DNA of 5,383 nucleotides, taken from positions 1-5,383 of the forward strand of contig PLAX01000072.1 of the NCBI GenBank assembly GCA_003135255.1, written 5' to 3'. Source of the stretch: Candidatus Dormiibacterota bacterium (lineage in GTDB: Bacteria; Chloroflexota; Dormibacteria; Aeolococcales; Aeolococcaceae). The notes under the pieces are model-generated. The model saw only the letters and a program-made list of their open reading frames with translations, made no database searches and was not told the origin of the DNA. This document shows, in pieces, positions 4,533 through 5,383 of the stretch (positions are counted from its first letter, which is position 1; every line of letters starts with the position of its first letter). The position numbers and the translations under genes are program-made.

Positions 4533-5383
4533 TCACATGACCGGATCGACGTCGATGCTCCAGCCCCGGCCTCGGGGCAGGTGGGGTAACGCCCTCTCGA
4601 TCTCCTCCCCCCGCACCGTGAACTGCCAGCGGTACTGGCCGCGAAGGCGCTGCAGGAAGGCGGGGGCCGGACCGAGGACGTCGAGCCCGGCACCCGCGCC
4701 GAGAATAGCAGAGAGCCGCTCGACGGCCTGCTGAGCGGAGGCCTCAGCGGCCCCGTCCTCGGCGTGGCTGATGGTGCAGGTGACCAGCCGCGTGTACGGG
4801 GGGAAGCGGTGGGTCCGCCTCACCCGGATCTCGTCGTGGGCGAAGCCGCGGTAGTCGTGGGTGACGGCGTGGCGGACCGCGTAGTGGTCGGGGCTGTAGG
4901 TCTGGAGGATCACCCGGGCCGGCTCGTCGCCCCTCCCCGCCCTGCCGGCCACCTGGGTGATCAGGGAGAAGGTCACCTCCCCGCTCCGGTAGTCGGGGAA
5001 GTGGAGGGAGGTGTCGGCGTTGACGATCCCGACCAGACGGACCCTCCCCAGATCCCAGCCCTTGGCGACCATCTGGGTGCCGATCAGGCAGTCCGCCTCG
5101 CCCTTCCGGAAGCGCTCGTAAATCTCGAAGTAGGCGTCCCGCCGCTGGACCGTGTCCCGGTCCATCCGGAGCAGCCGCAGCCCTGGGAAGCGTTCCGCCA
5201 CCTCCGCCTCCAGCCGCTCCGTCCCCATCCCCAGGCCGCGGATCGCGGTGGAGCCGCAGCCCGGGCAGCGATCCGGCAGAGAGCGGGAGCTGCCGCAGTA
5301 GTGGCAGTCGCAGCGGCCGCGGCCGGCGTGGTAGACGAGCGCGACGCTGCAGTTGGGGCATCCGAGCGGCTCCCCGCAGCCGC
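4533..5383 (-). CDS. priA: Primosomal protein N' (PriA helicase), C-terminal part; 5' end outside window
   Basis: PriA is a superfamily 2 DNA helicase that recognises abandoned replication forks and loads the replisome for restart. Only the last 282 residues are here; the gene enters from the right edge with no start, full-length homologues being roughly 700-800 residues. The fragment opens in the zinc-binding region. Cysteines at fragment positions 2, 8, 11, 26, 29, 39 and 42 reproduce the CxxC-x5-CxxC-x14-CxxC-x9-CxxC spacing; the eighth lies just past the window edge. Next come GTQMVAKG at 101-108 (helicase motif V region), DTSLHFPDYR at 123-132 and QVAGRAGR at 143-150 (motif VI with its arginines). 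The C-terminal domain shows RFPPYTRLV. ATG 5228 is internal, not the start. The visible motifs are intact, so this looks like an active helicase rather than the degenerate PriA of many Actinobacteria. It leads into def. Confidence 0.95.
   Translation of the reverse strand, partial: GCGEPLGCPNCSVALVYHAGRGRCDCHYCGSSRSLPDRCPGCGSTAIRGLGMGTERLEAEVAERFPGLRLLRMDRDTVQRRDAYFEIYERFRKGEADCLIGTQMVAKGWDLGRVRLVGIVNADTSLHFPDYRSGEVTFSLITQVAGRAGRGDEPARVILQTYSPDHYAVRHAVTHDYRGFAHDEIRVRRTHRFPPYTRLVTCTISHAEDGAAEASAQQAVERLSAILGAGAGLDVLGPAPAFLQRLRGQYRWQFTVRGEEIERALPHLPRGRGWSIDVDPVM

Noticed and set aside
3974..4540. 188-residue + frame opposite def
   Set aside because: Mirror of def codons (Asp/Val/Leu-rich), no ribosome binding site and no family resemblance.
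4511..4693. N-terminally extended def starting at 4693
   Set aside because: It would add 61 residues that overlap the priA 3' end and lack conservation; the GTG at 4510 with GGAGAG upstream gives the standard N terminus.
4744..5361. 205-residue minus frame overlapping priA
   Set aside because: Pro/Arg/Gly-rich out-of-frame reading of priA; the correct frame shows the zinc and helicase motifs.

Overview
This 5.4-kb window is a very GC-rich, densely coding bacterial chromosome segment made mostly of housekeeping translation and replication genes. It also carries one toxin-antitoxin pair. No rRNA, tRNA, CRISPR array or recognisable insertion sequence was seen. High GC, a mazEF pair closely resembling the mycobacterial MazE9/MazF9 family, GTG starts and start codons without clear Shine-Dalgarno sequences all suggest a high-GC Terrabacteria lineage. 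The priA fragment keeps seven of the eight zinc cysteines (the eighth would lie past the window edge) and intact C-terminal helicase motifs, whereas classical Actinobacteria usually carry a degenerate PriA. I therefore lean towards a Chloroflexota/Dormibacterota-type or deep-branching actinobacterial-like organism. This placement is inference only.

Layout, left to right. hflX (+, its 5' end possibly outside the window) converges on smpB (-) with a 17-bp gap that contains a perfect 7-bp hairpin. smpB diverges from a small SseB-domain gene (+) across a 65-bp region. That region carries a candidate smpB -10 box, an 8-bp palindrome and a leader hairpin just before a good GGAGG ribosome binding site. 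The sseB-like gene converges on mazF. The rest of the window is on the minus strand and reads right to left: priA (partial), def, a 188-bp structured spacer, fmt, mazE, mazF. priA-def-fmt is a widely conserved gene order, and mazEF has been appended directly behind it.

Function. Def and Fmt are the paired enzymes of N-formyl-methionine metabolism: Fmt formylates initiator Met-tRNA and Def removes the formyl group from nascent proteins. HflX splits stalled ribosomes, SmpB with tmRNA rescues ribosomes on non-stop messages, and MazF cleaves RNA and so creates such messages. PriA restarts replication forks.

I do not see a wholly new system. The most interesting signals are three direct TACCCG repeats at exact 12-bp spacing over the mazE promoter and start codon (a likely autoregulatory operator), candidate leaderless promoters with the same 7-nt spacing before smpB and mazE, and an unexplained interrupted 13-bp inverted repeat in the unusually long def-fmt spacer.
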